Source: Acetobacteraceae bacterium (lineage in GTDB: Bacteria > Pseudomonadota > Alphaproteobacteria > Acetobacterales > Acetobacteraceae). Taken from it: DNA of 39,522 nt. The translations under genes and the position numbers were made by a program. The stretch lies in NCBI GenBank assembly GCA_025452005.1, contig JANWJK010000139.1:1-39522 (forward strand), read 5' to 3'. Each line of letters begins with the position of its first letter. The stretch's first letter is position 1. Of the stretch, positions 19,017 through 29,841 are shown one piece after another. The notes under the pieces were generated by a model. That model was not told the DNA's origin, did not search any database, and saw nothing but the letters and a program-made list of their open reading frames with translations.

Positions 19017-20600
19017 TCAGGCCGTCTTCTTCACCCCATAGAATTGCGGCCAGCCATCGCGCACATCCTGCAGATAGCTGTGGAATGCGGTCGGCAATTC
19101 GTACATGCCGAGTGGCGCGTAGGGCGGGTTCTGCCAGAACTCGACCTGCATGGCCTCGCAGATCTTCGCCTGCGTCGCGACATCGGGCGCGTCGAACCAC
19201 TGCTCGCGCAGCGCCTCCATCTTCGGGTCGTTCGGCCAGCCGAACCAGCTTCCGTTGCCGCCGGTGCTGCGGATCGGCAGGTTCGGTGCCGGCGAAATGT
19301 TACCGAAGCCGCCGAGATACGTGTAGAAGACGTTCCAGCCGCCCTTGTCGATCGGCTCCTTGCTGGCGCGGCGCTGTACCACGGTGCCCCACTCGAGCGA
19401 CTGAAGGTCGGTGTTCATGCCAATGCGCTTGAGCACGTCGGAGGCCACCTGCGCCTCCGCCCAGATCGACGGGATCGTCGTCGCCGCGAGGATCACCACC
19501 TTCTCGCCCTTGTAGCCCGCGGCGATCAGGTCCTGCTTCAGTTTGTTGTAATCCTTCGGTCCGCGCGTCGCCTCCACGCCGGTCGTGCTGGCCATCGGCG
19601 TTCCCGGGACGAACACGCCGACATCGGTCTTGATCAGCGAGGGTTCGGCACCGGCGACCGCCTCCATGATCTCCTTCTGATCGATCGCCGCCACAACGAC
19701 GCGGCGGATCGCGGCATTGTCGAACGGCGCCAGCAGGTGATTGAATCGCAGGCAACCGATCTCGCCAGTACGGTCCTTGACCGCGACGGTAATGTTCTTG
19801 TGGCTCTTGATCTGCGGCACGAGATCGATCGTCGGGTTCTCCCACCAGTCGATCTCGCCCTGCGCCAATGCCGCCGATGCGGTCCCCGGATCGGGGATGA
19901 AATTCCATACCACCCGATCGACGTAGACCACCTTCGGTCCTGCGTTGAAGCTCGGCTTGCCGTCCTTGCGGGGAACATATTTGTCGTTCTTCACATATAC
20001 CACGCGCTGACCGGGAATGCGCTCCGAGGCCACGAACTTGAAGGGCCCGCTGCCCATCGCCTCGCTCACCTGCGACATGGCATCGGTCTTCGCCAGCCGT
20101 TCCGGCATGATCGCGCAATAAACCTCGGCCAGCGCGTTCGGCACCAGCGCGAACGGACGCTTGAGACGGAAGCGGATCACCTTGTCGGACGGAGCCGAGA
20201 GCTCGTCGGTGCGCGCCATCAACGCCTCGCCGTACGGATACCGCTTGGCGAAGCGCTGGATCGTTGCGACACAGTCGCGCGCCAGCACCGGCGTGCCGTC
20301 GTGGAATGCAAGCCCATCGCGCAGCGTCAGGTCCCACAGCCTGCCGTCGTTCTCTACCGCTGCGCCCTCGACCATCTGCGGCTGCACGTTGAATTCGGCA
20401 TCGTAGCCGTACAGCGTGTCGTACACGGCGAGCGAGAAATTGCGGGTGATGTCGGCCGTCGTCCACACCGGATCGAGCGAGGCAAGATCGGCGTGCGGCG
20501 TAAAGTTGATGGTCCGCGCCCCTTCGGCCTGCACGACGCGCGGTGCGGCAAGTGCGGCAGCGCCCGCGACCGCGGACTTCAGGACATCGCGACGTTTCAT
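19017..20600 (-). CDS. ABC transporter substrate-binding protein, dipeptide type (tandem paralogue)
   Basis: MKRRDVLKSAVAGAAALAAPRVVQAEG; strong co-linear similarity to the adjacent SBP (e.g. WGTVVQRRASKEPIDKGGWN in both). Confidence 0.92.
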   Translation of the reverse strand: MKRRDVLKSAVAGAAALAAPRVVQAEGARTINFTPHADLASLDPVWTTADITRNFSLAVYDTLYGYDAEFNVQPQMVEGAAVENDGRLWDLTLRDGLAFHDGTPVLARDCVATIQRFAKRYPYGEALMARTDELSAPSDKVIRFRLKRPFALVPNALAEVYCAIMPERLAKTDAMSQVSEAMGSGPFKFVASERIPGQRVVYVKNDKYVPRKDGKPSFNAGPKVVYVDRVVWNFIPDPGTASAALAQGEIDWWENPTIDLVPQIKSHKNITVAVKDRTGEIGCLRFNHLLAPFDNAAIRRVVVAAIDQKEIMEAVAGAEPSLIKTDVGVFVPGTPMASTTGVEATRGPKDYNKLKQDLIAAGYKGEKVVILAATTIPSIWAEAQVASDVLKRIGMNTDLQSLEWGTVVQRRASKEPIDKGGWNVFYTYLGGFGNISPAPNLPIRSTGGNGSWFGWPNDPKMEALREQWFDAPDVATQAKICEAMQVEFWQNPPYAPLGMYELPTAFHSYLQDVRDGWPQFYGVKKTA

Positions 20601-20744
20601 GATTGGGAACCTCTGACGGAATTGGACCATGCTAGTTCAGGCATTGGCAGGCAGCAATCGGCGCGAGACGGCGATTGCTTGAAGCATAGTGCACAATTCG
20701 CGCGACGGAGACTGAGATCGGCTGGCCCATTTGACGCAGAGTTC

Positions 20745-20836
20745 GCCGAGGAGCGCAGAGGGCACAAAGAAGGACAACGTGGCGCTTCGCGCGGAGCGGC
20801 TTGATAGACCTCCTCTGCGCGCTCTGCGGCCTCGGC
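20745..20836. repeat. imperfect inverted-repeat intergenic element, second family
   Basis: GCCGAGGAGCGCAGAGG near 20745-20761 versus CCTCTGCGCGCTCTGCGGCCTCGGC near 20812-20836, in the gap between the SBP start and the hydrolase stop. Confidence 0.7.
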
Positions 20837-20861
20837 GCGCTCAAGCGATCGCCCTGGCGCT

Positions 20862-21710
20862 TCAACCACGCTCCGCGGCATGCAACGCCGCGGCCACCAC
20901 GGGCGCCGCGGCGACCGACATCCGCTCGCCGTCATGGCCGACATCGGGCACGTTGATCACCGTCCAGGCGCACCGCGTGCCCAAAGCCTGGGCCGCCGCG
21001 TGCCCGGCTCGGACATAGTTGTGCGCGCGTTCATGCCGCGTCGCGCCCTGGCGCATCGAACGCGGTCCCTTCGGGAAGAACCGGCCCGTCGTCTTGGTGT
21101 CGTGCGTGCCTGTCATCACGGTGATCGGGAACTCGAGCAACGGACGCAACTTTTCCGCATCGAGTTCGGTCGCACCGAGTCCGAACGGCCAGGCAACCTC
21201 CAGGTCCGGCATGGCATAGGTCCCGGCATTCGCGCTGACCGCGACGGCGACCCGGTCGCGAAAGCCGAACGACAGCATCCGGTGCACGAATTGGCCGCCC
21301 GCGGAGTGTCCGAACAGCCCGTAGCCCTGGCGCCGCGTCAGTCCCTGGTCGCGCAGTGCGGCAAACAACCGGCCGTCGATGCCGTACGTCCATTGTTCAC
21401 GCGGATTGGGCGCGCCCTTGTCGTCATGCAGGTTGCCGAAGTGGTACCAGAGGTAGTCGGGAAACGCGTCTTCCGTGAACTCGACGGCGATCGCCACGAT
21501 GCCGGCCTCATCCACCAGCCTCAGCCAGTAGTCGCGATAGTCCCGCCCATTGCGTCCGACACCGTGATGTACGATCAGCACCGGCGTGTCGCGATCGAAG
21601 CGGCGCGGCCGTGCGCTGTGCAGCAGCAGCGGCCGATCAGGGAATGCCGGATCGAAATACTCCATCGAATGGCCACCCGGAGCGGCGAACAGGTCCGCCA
21701 GACCGGTCAC
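20862..21710 (-). CDS. alpha/beta hydrolase family protein
   Basis: TPVLIVHHGVGRNGRDYRDYWLRLVDEAG, GYGLFGHSAGGQFVHRML (GHSAGG nucleophile elbow), ITVMTGTHDTKTTG, INVPDVGHDGERM. GTG start overlaps the upstream stop. Confidence 0.82.
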   Translation of the reverse strand: MTGLADLFAAPGGHSMEYFDPAFPDRPLLLHSARPRRFDRDTPVLIVHHGVGRNGRDYRDYWLRLVDEAGIVAIAVEFTEDAFPDYLWYHFGNLHDDKGAPNPREQWTYGIDGRLFAALRDQGLTRRQGYGLFGHSAGGQFVHRMLSFGFRDRVAVAVSANAGTYAMPDLEVAWPFGLGATELDAEKLRPLLEFPITVMTGTHDTKTTGRFFPKGPRSMRQGATRHERAHNYVRAGHAAAQALGTRCAWTVINVPDVGHDGERMSVAAAPVVAAALHAAERG

Positions 21711-21922
21711 AGATGGACGCCCCGCTCCATGATCTCCAGGGCATACTCCCGGTAGCTGATGCCGAGTGCCTCCGCCCGCGCCAGCCGCCGCAGCGCGATC
21801 TCGCGCCCCGGCGTCTTCCACGCCCGCTTCACGGCGCGTTTCCAGCACCAATGGCGCCACGATTCGTTGGGGTCGGTCTCCGGATCGAGCGGGGGACCGC
21901 CATTGTCGCCGATCCCCCGCAT
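21707..21922 (-). CDS. conserved small hypothetical protein (71 aa)
   Basis: MRGIGDNGGPPLDPETDPNESWRHWCWKRAVKRAWKTPGREIALRRLARAEALGISYREYALEIMERGVHL; lies between CoxM-like and hydrolase genes with GTGA coupling to the latter. Confidence 0.7.
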   Translation of the reverse strand: MRGIGDNGGPPLDPETDPNESWRHWCWKRAVKRAWKTPGREIALRRLARAEALGISYREYALEIMERGVHL

Positions 21923-21930
21923 GCGTCTGT

Positions 21931-22725
21931 TCAGTACGCCCGTGCGACGGCGCGCTTCGCCATCACACCCACCAGATGCGCGCGATATTCGGCGCTGGCG
22001 TGGATGTCGCTGTTCATCCCATCCGGCGGCGTGGCGATACCGGCGATCGCATCCGGCGCGAAGTTGGCACTCAGCGCCTGCTCCATCGCGGTGTGGCGGA
22101 ACACGCCGTTCTGCCCGGCGCCGGTCACCGCGACGCGCACGCGGCCCGCGGTCTTCGCCACATACACACCAACAATCGCGTAGCGCGACGCTGGGTTGCG
22201 GAACTTCTCGTACGCGCCCTTCTCGGGTGCCGGGAATTCCACCGCGGTGATCAGTTCACCCTGCTCGAGCGCGGTCGCGAACATGCCCTGGAAGAAGTCG
22301 TCCGCCTTGATCGAGCGCCGGTCGGTCTTGATCGTCGCGCCGAGCGCCAGTGCGGCGGCGGGATAGTCGGCCGCCGGATCATTGTTCGCCAGGCTGCCAC
22401 CGATCGTGCCGCGATGCCGCACCGCCTCGTCGCCGATATGCGAGGCAAGCTCCGTCAGCGACGGGATCTTCCCCTTCAGTCCGGCATCGCCGGCGACGGC
22501 GCCATGCGTCGTCATGCCGCTGATCGTCACCGTATTCCCCGAGACGCTGACGCCGACCAGGCCGAGCTTCGCCAGGTCCACCACCACAGTCGGCTTGTTC
22601 AGCCGCTGCTTCAGCACCGGGATCAGGGTCATGCCGCCTGCGAGCGCCTTCGCCTCCGGATCGGCACTGAGCGCCTTCACCGCATCGGCGAGGCTCGATG
22701 GCTTCTGATATGCGAAATCATACAT
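21931..22725 (-). CDS. FAD-binding (medium) subunit, xanthine dehydrogenase/CoxM family
   Basis: MYDFAYQKPSSLADAVKAL, AGGMTLIPVLKQRL, HIGDEAVRHRGTIGGSLANNDPAADYPAAALAL. Confidence 0.95.
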   Translation of the reverse strand: MYDFAYQKPSSLADAVKALSADPEAKALAGGMTLIPVLKQRLNKPTVVVDLAKLGLVGVSVSGNTVTISGMTTHGAVAGDAGLKGKIPSLTELASHIGDEAVRHRGTIGGSLANNDPAADYPAAALALGATIKTDRRSIKADDFFQGMFATALEQGELITAVEFPAPEKGAYEKFRNPASRYAIVGVYVAKTAGRVRVAVTGAGQNGVFRHTAMEQALSANFAPDAIAGIATPPDGMNSDIHASAEYRAHLVGVMAKRAVARAY

Positions 22726-22745
22726 CGTGCTGTTCCTCGTTCCGA

Positions 22746-25127
22746 TTATTCCGCGGCCATCCGGGGCGCCCCGCCCTGGATGATCGACCAGAGTTTCTGC
22801 GGCGTCGCCGGCATCTCGATATGACGCACGCCGTACGCCTTCAGCGCGTCCACCAAGGCATTGATGATCGCCGGCGGCGAGCCGATCGCGCCGACCTCGC
22901 CGCACCCCTTCACGCCGAGCGGATTGTGCGTGCACAGCGTCGTCTCGGTGGCGACCGTGATGTTCGGCAGGTCATCCGCGCGCGGCATGGTGTAGTCCAT
23001 CATCGAGCCCGACAGCAGTTGTCCGCTGCTGTCGTACACCGCGTGCTCCAGCAGCGCCTGGCCGATGCCCTGCGCGACGCCGCCCTGCACCTGGCCCTCG
23101 ACGATCATCGGATTGATCACCCGGCCGACGTCATCGACCGCGACGAAGTTCACCACCTCGACGATGCCGGTGTCGCGGTCGATCTCCACTTCGGCGATGT
23201 GGCAGCCACCGGGGAAGGTGAAGTTCTTGGGATCGTAGAACGCCGTTTCGTCGAGGCCCGGTTCGAGCTCGTCGATCGGGTAGTTGTGCGGCACATAGGC
23301 GGCCAGCGAGATGTCGGTCAGCGACTTCACCTTGTCGGTGCCGGCGACGGTGAACTTGTTGTCCTTGAACTCGATGTCGTCCACCGACGCTTCCATCAGG
23401 TGGGCCGCGATCTTCTTGCCCTTGGCGATGATCTTGTCCATCGCCTTCACCATCGCGGTGCCGCCCACCGCGAGGCTGCGGCTGCCATAGGTGCCCATGC
23501 CGAACGGGATCTTGGCGGTGTCGCCGTGGACCACGTCCACCTGCTCGATCGGGACGCCGAGCTGCTCGCAGACAAGCTGCGCCAGCGTGGTCTCGTGTCC
23601 CTGGCCGTGGCTGTGCGTGCCGGTATAGACCGTGACGCTGCCGGTCGGGTGCACCTTGATGTTCGCCACCTCGTAAAGCCCGGCGCGCGCGCCGAGCGAT
23701 CCCACCACCGCCGAGGGCGCGATGCCGCAGGCCTCGATGTAGGTGGAGACGCCGATGCCACGCAGCTTTCCCCTCGCCGCGGCGGCGGCGCGGCGTCCCT
23801 CGAAGCCGGCATAGTCCGCCGCCTTAAGACAGCCATCGAGTGTCGCCTGATAGTTGCCGCTGTCGTATTGCAGCGCGACCGGCGTCTGATACGGAAACGC
23901 GTCCGCGGCGATGAAGTTCTGCCGCCGGATCGCCACACGATCCATGCCGGTGTCGTGGGCACAGGCATCGACCAGCCGCTCCAGCAGGAATGTCGCCTCC
24001 GGCCGACCGGCGCCACGATAGGCATCCACCGGCACGGTATTGGTGAACACCGCTTTCACCTCGCAGTAGATCAGCGGCGTCTTGTAAACACCGGCAAGCA
24101 GCGTGGCGTACAGATAGGTCGGGATGCAGGGCGCGAAGGTGGACAGATAGCCGCCCATGTTCGCCAGCGTGGAGATGCGCAGCGCCAGGAAGTTGCCGTT
24201 GGCATCCAGCGCCATCTCGGCTGTCGAATCATGGTCGCGGCCATGCGCGTCGGACATGAAGCTTTCGTTGCGCTCCGCCGTCCACTTCACCGGCCGACGC
24301 AGCTTGCCCGCCGCCCACGTAACGATCGCCTCCTCGGCGTAATGATAGATTTTCGAACCGAATCCGCCACCCACGTCCGGCGCGACGACGCGCAGCTTGT
24401 TCTCCGGGATATGCAGCACGAACGCGCCCATCAGCAGGCGGATCACGTGCGGGTTCTGGCTCGTGGTGTACAGCGTGTAATCGCCACTATGGCCGTCGAA
24501 TTCTCCGACCGCGGCGCGCGGCTCCATCGCGTTCGGAATCAGCCGGTTGTTGGTGAGATCGAGCTTCACCACCTTCGCTGCACCGGCGAACGCGGCATCG
24601 ATCATCGCCTTGTCGCCGATATGCCAGTCATAACAGATGTTGCCCGGTACATCGTCGTGCACCAGCGCGGCACCTGACGCGACCGCATCGCGCAGCGACG
24701 CCGCCGCCGGCAGGTCCTGGTAGTCGATGACGATCAGCTCGGCCGCGTCCTTCGCCGCCTGCTTCGTGTCGGCGATCACCACGGCAACAGGATCGCCGAC
24801 ATGGCGTACCTTGCCGACGGCGATAACCGGATGCGGCGGCTCGGCCATCGGCGAGCCGTCCTTGTTGTGGATCTGCCAGCCGCAGGGCAGCCCGCCGACA
24901 TTGTCGGCCGCCATGTCCGCGCCGGTATACACAGCCACCACACCCGGCGCCTTCGCCGCTGCCGTCGTGTCGATGCTGTTGATCCTGGCATGCGGGCGGT
25001 CCGAGCGGCGGATGAACGCATGGAGCTGGCCGGGCCGGTTGATATCGTCGGTGTAATTGCCGCGACCGCTGAGAAAGCGCGCGTCCTCCTTGCGGCGGAC
25101 CGACGCTCCAATTCCCTCGAAAGGCAT
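22746..25127 (-). CDS. molybdopterin-binding (large) subunit, xanthine dehydrogenase/CoxL family, form II
   Basis: [71 protein letters not shown] (form-II motif), [38 protein letters not shown]. Confidence 0.95.
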   Translation of the reverse strand: MPFEGIGASVRRKEDARFLSGRGNYTDDINRPGQLHAFIRRSDRPHARINSIDTTAAAKAPGVVAVYTGADMAADNVGGLPCGWQIHNKDGSPMAEPPHPVIAVGKVRHVGDPVAVVIADTKQAAKDAAELIVIDYQDLPAAASLRDAVASGAALVHDDVPGNICYDWHIGDKAMIDAAFAGAAKVVKLDLTNNRLIPNAMEPRAAVGEFDGHSGDYTLYTTSQNPHVIRLLMGAFVLHIPENKLRVVAPDVGGGFGSKIYHYAEEAIVTWAAGKLRRPVKWTAERNESFMSDAHGRDHDSTAEMALDANGNFLALRISTLANMGGYLSTFAPCIPTYLYATLLAGVYKTPLIYCEVKAVFTNTVPVDAYRGAGRPEATFLLERLVDACAHDTGMDRVAIRRQNFIAADAFPYQTPVALQYDSGNYQATLDGCLKAADYAGFEGRRAAAAARGKLRGIGVSTYIEACGIAPSAVVGSLGARAGLYEVANIKVHPTGSVTVYTGTHSHGQGHETTLAQLVCEQLGVPIEQVDVVHGDTAKIPFGMGTYGSRSLAVGGTAMVKAMDKIIAKGKKIAAHLMEASVDDIEFKDNKFTVAGTDKVKSLTDISLAAYVPHNYPIDELEPGLDETAFYDPKNFTFPGGCHIAEVEIDRDTGIVEVVNFVAVDDVGRVINPMIVEGQVQGGVAQGIGQALLEHAVYDSSGQLLSGSMMDYTMPRADDLPNITVATETTLCTHNPLGVKGCGEVGAIGSPPAIINALVDALKAYGVRHIEMPATPQKLWSIIQGGAPRMAAE

Positions 25128-25151
25128 CGAAGTCCCTCCCTGTGCTTCGCC

Positions 25152-25643
<492 letters not shown>

Positions 25644-25838
25644 CGCGCAATCCCTCCCTTGTCGCGTGGCCGGAGTGTGGCCACCGCACCGCGCGACGGT
25701 CAAGCGGGCGCCGGACTTTTCCGCGCGGAACCGTCCCCCGTGAACAATAACCTTGTCCCGTACGGCCTATAAGTGCAGAATCGCATCGTGATCCGGCCGT
25801 CACGGTCGCCGCCATCCGGCCGACCTGGGAGGGAAGCG

Positions 25839-26540
25839 ATGTCGAATACCACCGGAGCGATGCCGACGCCGTCCGCCGGTCCCATCCGGATGAAGCATCT
25901 GGTGTTCGCAGCGATCGCCGCGATGGCGGCCTATGTGCTGTATCACAACGAGCGCTTCCTGCTCGATGCGGCGCATCCGGTCTGGAACCACTACGATCCG
26001 TTCAAGTGGTGGCTGCTGCCGCATGGCCTCGCCGGCGCCTGCGCGCTGTTCCTCGCGCCGATGCAGTTCGCGGAGGGATTGCGCCGCCGCCATGTAAAGC
26101 TGCACCGGACGATCGGCACGATCTACGTCTTCGGCGCGTTCATCCTGGCGCCGCTGGGGCTGTACATCCAATATCTCGACGAGGCGCAGGGGGCAGCGCG
26201 GTCTTTCACCATCGAGACCATGATCCAGTCCTCATCGCTGATGATCACGACGGGGTTCGGCCTGTATTTCGCCCTGAAGCGGCAATTCACCTATCACCGG
26301 CAATGGATGATCCGCAGCTATGCCGTGGCGCTGACGTTCCTCGAGATACGGGTGATCCTGGGTGTTTTCGGCCTGGACCAGCCGTTCGACTGGCACATTA
26401 TCGAGACGGTGGTTTGGAGTTGCGTCGCCTCGTCCATACTGATCGCCGATATCGCCAATCAACTATACGAGGGTCATCTGACGCGGCGCACCGCTCGCGG
26501 TCGCACGGTGGCCGGGAGCGTCGCTGTCGCCGGCGAATAG
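25839..26540 (+). CDS. DUF2306-like multi-pass membrane protein
   Basis: WWLLPHGLAGACALFLAPMQFAEGLRRRHVKLHRTIGTIYVFGAFILAPLGLYI, RQFTYHRQWMIRSYAVALTFLEIRV. Start at MSNTTGAMP after a GGAGGGAAG SD. Confidence 0.75.
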   Translation: MSNTTGAMPTPSAGPIRMKHLVFAAIAAMAAYVLYHNERFLLDAAHPVWNHYDPFKWWLLPHGLAGACALFLAPMQFAEGLRRRHVKLHRTIGTIYVFGAFILAPLGLYIQYLDEAQGAARSFTIETMIQSSSLMITTGFGLYFALKRQFTYHRQWMIRSYAVALTFLEIRVILGVFGLDQPFDWHIIETVVWSCVASSILIADIANQLYEGHLTRRTARGRTVAGSVAVAGE

Positions 26541-26563
26541 GTCACCGCCGCGCCGCGCGATGG

Positions 26564-26970
26564 TCAGGGGCGTGCGGCGAGCGCCGGGACGATATCGGTC
26601 TTCGCGAAGTCGCCGCCCTTGAACAGCAGCGGTATGCCGTACTTCCTGGCAAGGGCGTACGAGGGCAGTCGCCGCAGTTCAGGCTCGAGGGATGGCGACC
26701 TTTGCAGAAGCGAAGGAACGCATCGCGAGCCATACGCGCGAGCTCGGCGTCGTGCGGCATGATCTTGACCTCCATGTCCTGGAGGATGCGATCCAGTTCC
26801 GACCAGGCCCCAGAACCCGCGTGGCGGCCCGCAAGGACCATTGAGGCCTCTTGCAGGCTCACCGGGGACATGCAAACCGCGGCAGCTTCCTCAATCCGGC
26901 GCGAGAAGGCCGCAGCCTCCGGTTCCAGCCGCAGAATGGCGACGATGGCCGACGTAACGACCGCGATCAC
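26564..26970 (-). pseudogene. VapC-family PIN toxin, frameshifted and with probable loss of the first catalytic Asp
   Basis: Frame 1: MIAVVTSAIVAILRLEPEAAAF...DAFLRFCKGRHPSSLNCGDC; continues in another frame as SYALARKYGIPLLFKGGDFAKTDIVPALAARP to TGA at 26564. Apparent 1-nt loss near 26663-26667. Confidence 0.82.
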
Positions 26971-26972
26971 GC

Positions 26973-27029
26973 CTACAAGCCGTTTTCATCGTACAAGTCG
27001 TCTTCGGTGAAGGGCGGCAGCGCCGGTTC
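26973..27029 (-). pseudogene. C-terminal remnant of a VapB-like antitoxin
   Basis: Frame reads EPALPPFTEDDLYDENGL* ending 2 nt before the vapC pseudogene start. No antitoxin N-terminus upstream; the preceding DNA is the end of the next vapC. Confidence 0.45.
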
Positions 27030-27086
27030 AAGCCGCCGCAGACCGGCCGGTTGATTTGCTCTCGACAGCCGTCGCGTCAATGCAGG

Positions 27087-27473
27087 TCAGACCCGGTGAA
27101 CCGGCCCCGGGTAGCGTGCCAGCAATGGATCGGATGTCAGCAGCGCTATGCCCTCGACCATGGCTTGGGCAAGCAACATCCGATCGTATGGGTCCTTGTG
27201 AATTGGCGGCAGCAGATCGACTGCTATCGCATGTTCGCTGGTAATCGCCAGCTCGCCATACCCGTTGTCGAGTAGGCCACGCCGAAGCAATCGGGGATCA
27301 ACGCGGAAATCATCCCGGCCCAAGCCCGGCTTGATGCTGACTTCCCAAAGGCTGGCAGCGCTGAACAGCAGATCGTGGTCCGGGTTGTTCAGCAATTCGC
27401 TTGCCTCCTGTGACAGGAGGTGAGGCTCTCCTGCGGCCCAAAGCAGGAGATGCGTATCAAGCAGCAGCTTCAC
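27087..27473 (-). CDS. PIN-domain (VapC-like) toxin, apparently intact
   Basis: MKLLLDTHLLLWAAGEP, SAASLWEVSIK, DPYDRMLLAQAMVEGIALLTSDPLL; PIN acidic residues present. Confidence 0.9.
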   Translation of the reverse strand: MKLLLDTHLLLWAAGEPHLLSQEASELLNNPDHDLLFSAASLWEVSIKPGLGRDDFRVDPRLLRRGLLDNGYGELAITSEHAIAVDLLPPIHKDPYDRMLLAQAMVEGIALLTSDPLLARYPGPVHRV

Positions 27474-27718
27474 GTTGAGACGTTGTCGAACAGGCGTTCG
27501 ATCTCCGCGCTGCCCATGCGATCGAAATCGTCCGGCACGGCGATCTGGCCGGCCATAAAGCCCAGCCGCTTGATCTTACCTGCGACCGGCGCATCCAGGG
27601 CAGTCACCTTCACCAGCGGCTTGCCGGATTTCGCGATGATGAAAGGCTCGCCCTTGGCGGCCGCCTCCACCAGGCGCGAAAGGTGGGTCTTGGCCTCATG
27701 AATGTTGACCGTCCGCAT
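27470..27718 (-). CDS. Phd/YefM family antitoxin
   Basis: MRTVNIHEAKTHLSRLVEAAAKGEPFIIAKSGKPLVKVTALD; ATGA overlap with the downstream toxin. Confidence 0.92.
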   Translation of the reverse strand: MRTVNIHEAKTHLSRLVEAAAKGEPFIIAKSGKPLVKVTALDAPVAGKIKRLGFMAGQIAVPDDFDRMGSAEIERLFDNVST

Positions 27719-27780
27719 CGCGTGCGGATAGCAGAGCTAGATCCAGTTAGTCCAGTTCAGCGAGCGAGGGGCCCCCTCCT

Positions 27781-28791
27781 TCAGCCCGCCATCGGTACCA
27801 CCTGCCCGCCCGGCACGTGATCCAGGTGGCATGCCGACACGTGCCCCTCCCCTACCGAGCGCAGCAGCGGTTCCTCCACCCGGCAGCGATCGAAGACGAA
27901 CGGGCAGCGCGTGTGGAACCGGCAGCCACTCGGCGGGTTGATCGGCGAAGGCACGTCCCCGGTCAGGATGATGCGCTGGCGCTTCGCCGTCGGATCCGGA
28001 ACGGGCACCGCGGACAGTAGCGCGCGGGTGTACGGATGATGCGACTTGGCGAACAGCGTGCGCCGATCCGCCAGTTCGACGATCTTGCCCAGGTACATCA
28101 CCGCCACGCGGTGCGTCAGGTGTTCCACGATGGCGAGGTCGTGGCTGATGAACAGCAGCGCCATGCCGAACTCGTCCTGCAGGTCGACCAGCAGGTTGAT
28201 GATCTGCGCCTTCACCGACACATCGAGCGCGGAAACCGCCTCGTCGCAGATTATCAGGTCGGCGCCGGGCGCCAGCGCGCGTGCGATGCCGATGCGCTGG
28301 CGCTGGCCGCCGGAGAACTCGTGCGGAAAGCGGCCGATCGCGTCGCGCGGCAGTTGCACCTTGTCCATCAGCAGCTCGACCCGCTCGGTCAGTGCGCGCC
28401 CGCCGCGCACGATGCCGAAGTTGATCAGCGGCTCGGCCAGGATATCGCGCACCTTCATCCGCGGATTGAGCGAGGAGAACGGATCCTGGAACACCACCTG
28501 CACGCGCCGGCGCAGCGGACGCAGCCGGCCGGCGGGCAGATTGTCGATGCGGTCACCGGCAAGGTAGACCTCACCGTCGGTGACCGGATACAGCCGCAGG
28601 ATCGACTTTCCGACGGTCGACTTGCCGCAGCCGGACTCTCCCACCAGCGACAGCGTCTCGCCGCGATCGATGGTGAACGACACACCGTCCACCGCGTAGA
28701 CCTTGGCGGTCTCCTGGCCAAGGATGCCGCCGAAGATCGGAAAGTGCTTCTTCAGGCCGTTGACTTCGAGCAGGGGACGTTCGGAAGTCAT
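27781..28791 (-). CDS. ABC transporter ATP-binding protein (OppF/DppF-like)
   Basis: [72 protein letters not shown]; start [18 protein letters not shown]. Confidence 0.93.
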   Translation of the reverse strand: MTSERPLLEVNGLKKHFPIFGGILGQETAKVYAVDGVSFTIDRGETLSLVGESGCGKSTVGKSILRLYPVTDGEVYLAGDRIDNLPAGRLRPLRRRVQVVFQDPFSSLNPRMKVRDILAEPLINFGIVRGGRALTERVELLMDKVQLPRDAIGRFPHEFSGGQRQRIGIARALAPGADLIICDEAVSALDVSVKAQIINLLVDLQDEFGMALLFISHDLAIVEHLTHRVAVMYLGKIVELADRRTLFAKSHHPYTRALLSAVPVPDPTAKRQRIILTGDVPSPINPPSGCRFHTRCPFVFDRCRVEEPLLRSVGEGHVSACHLDHVPGGQVVPMAG

Positions 28792-28803
28792 GGCCGGAAG
28801 GGT

Positions 28804-28832
28804 CCTCCCCCTCCCGCAAGGGGAGGGGGAGG
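28804..28832. repeat. 12-bp perfect stem hairpin in the oppD-oppF intercistronic gap
   Basis: CCTCCCCCTCCC-GCAAG-GGGAGGGGGAGG; arms are exact reverse complements. Confidence 0.85.
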
Positions 28833-28850
28833 CTTCTGCTGGTCCCGCCA

Positions 28851-29840
<990 letters not shown>

Positions 29841-29841
29841 C

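Noticed and set aside
18999-20804. 601-aa + strand ORF
   Set aside because: Shadow ORF fully antisense to a clear substrate-binding protein; no recognisable domain.
21707-21922. Prophage remnant, because GDNGGPPL-like motifs occur in phage proteins
   Set aside because: No other phage-like gene nearby and the ORF is tightly embedded in a metabolic operon.
22698-24677. 659-aa + strand ORF
   Set aside because: Antisense to the CoxL-like gene; low-complexity His/Arg/Asp composition.
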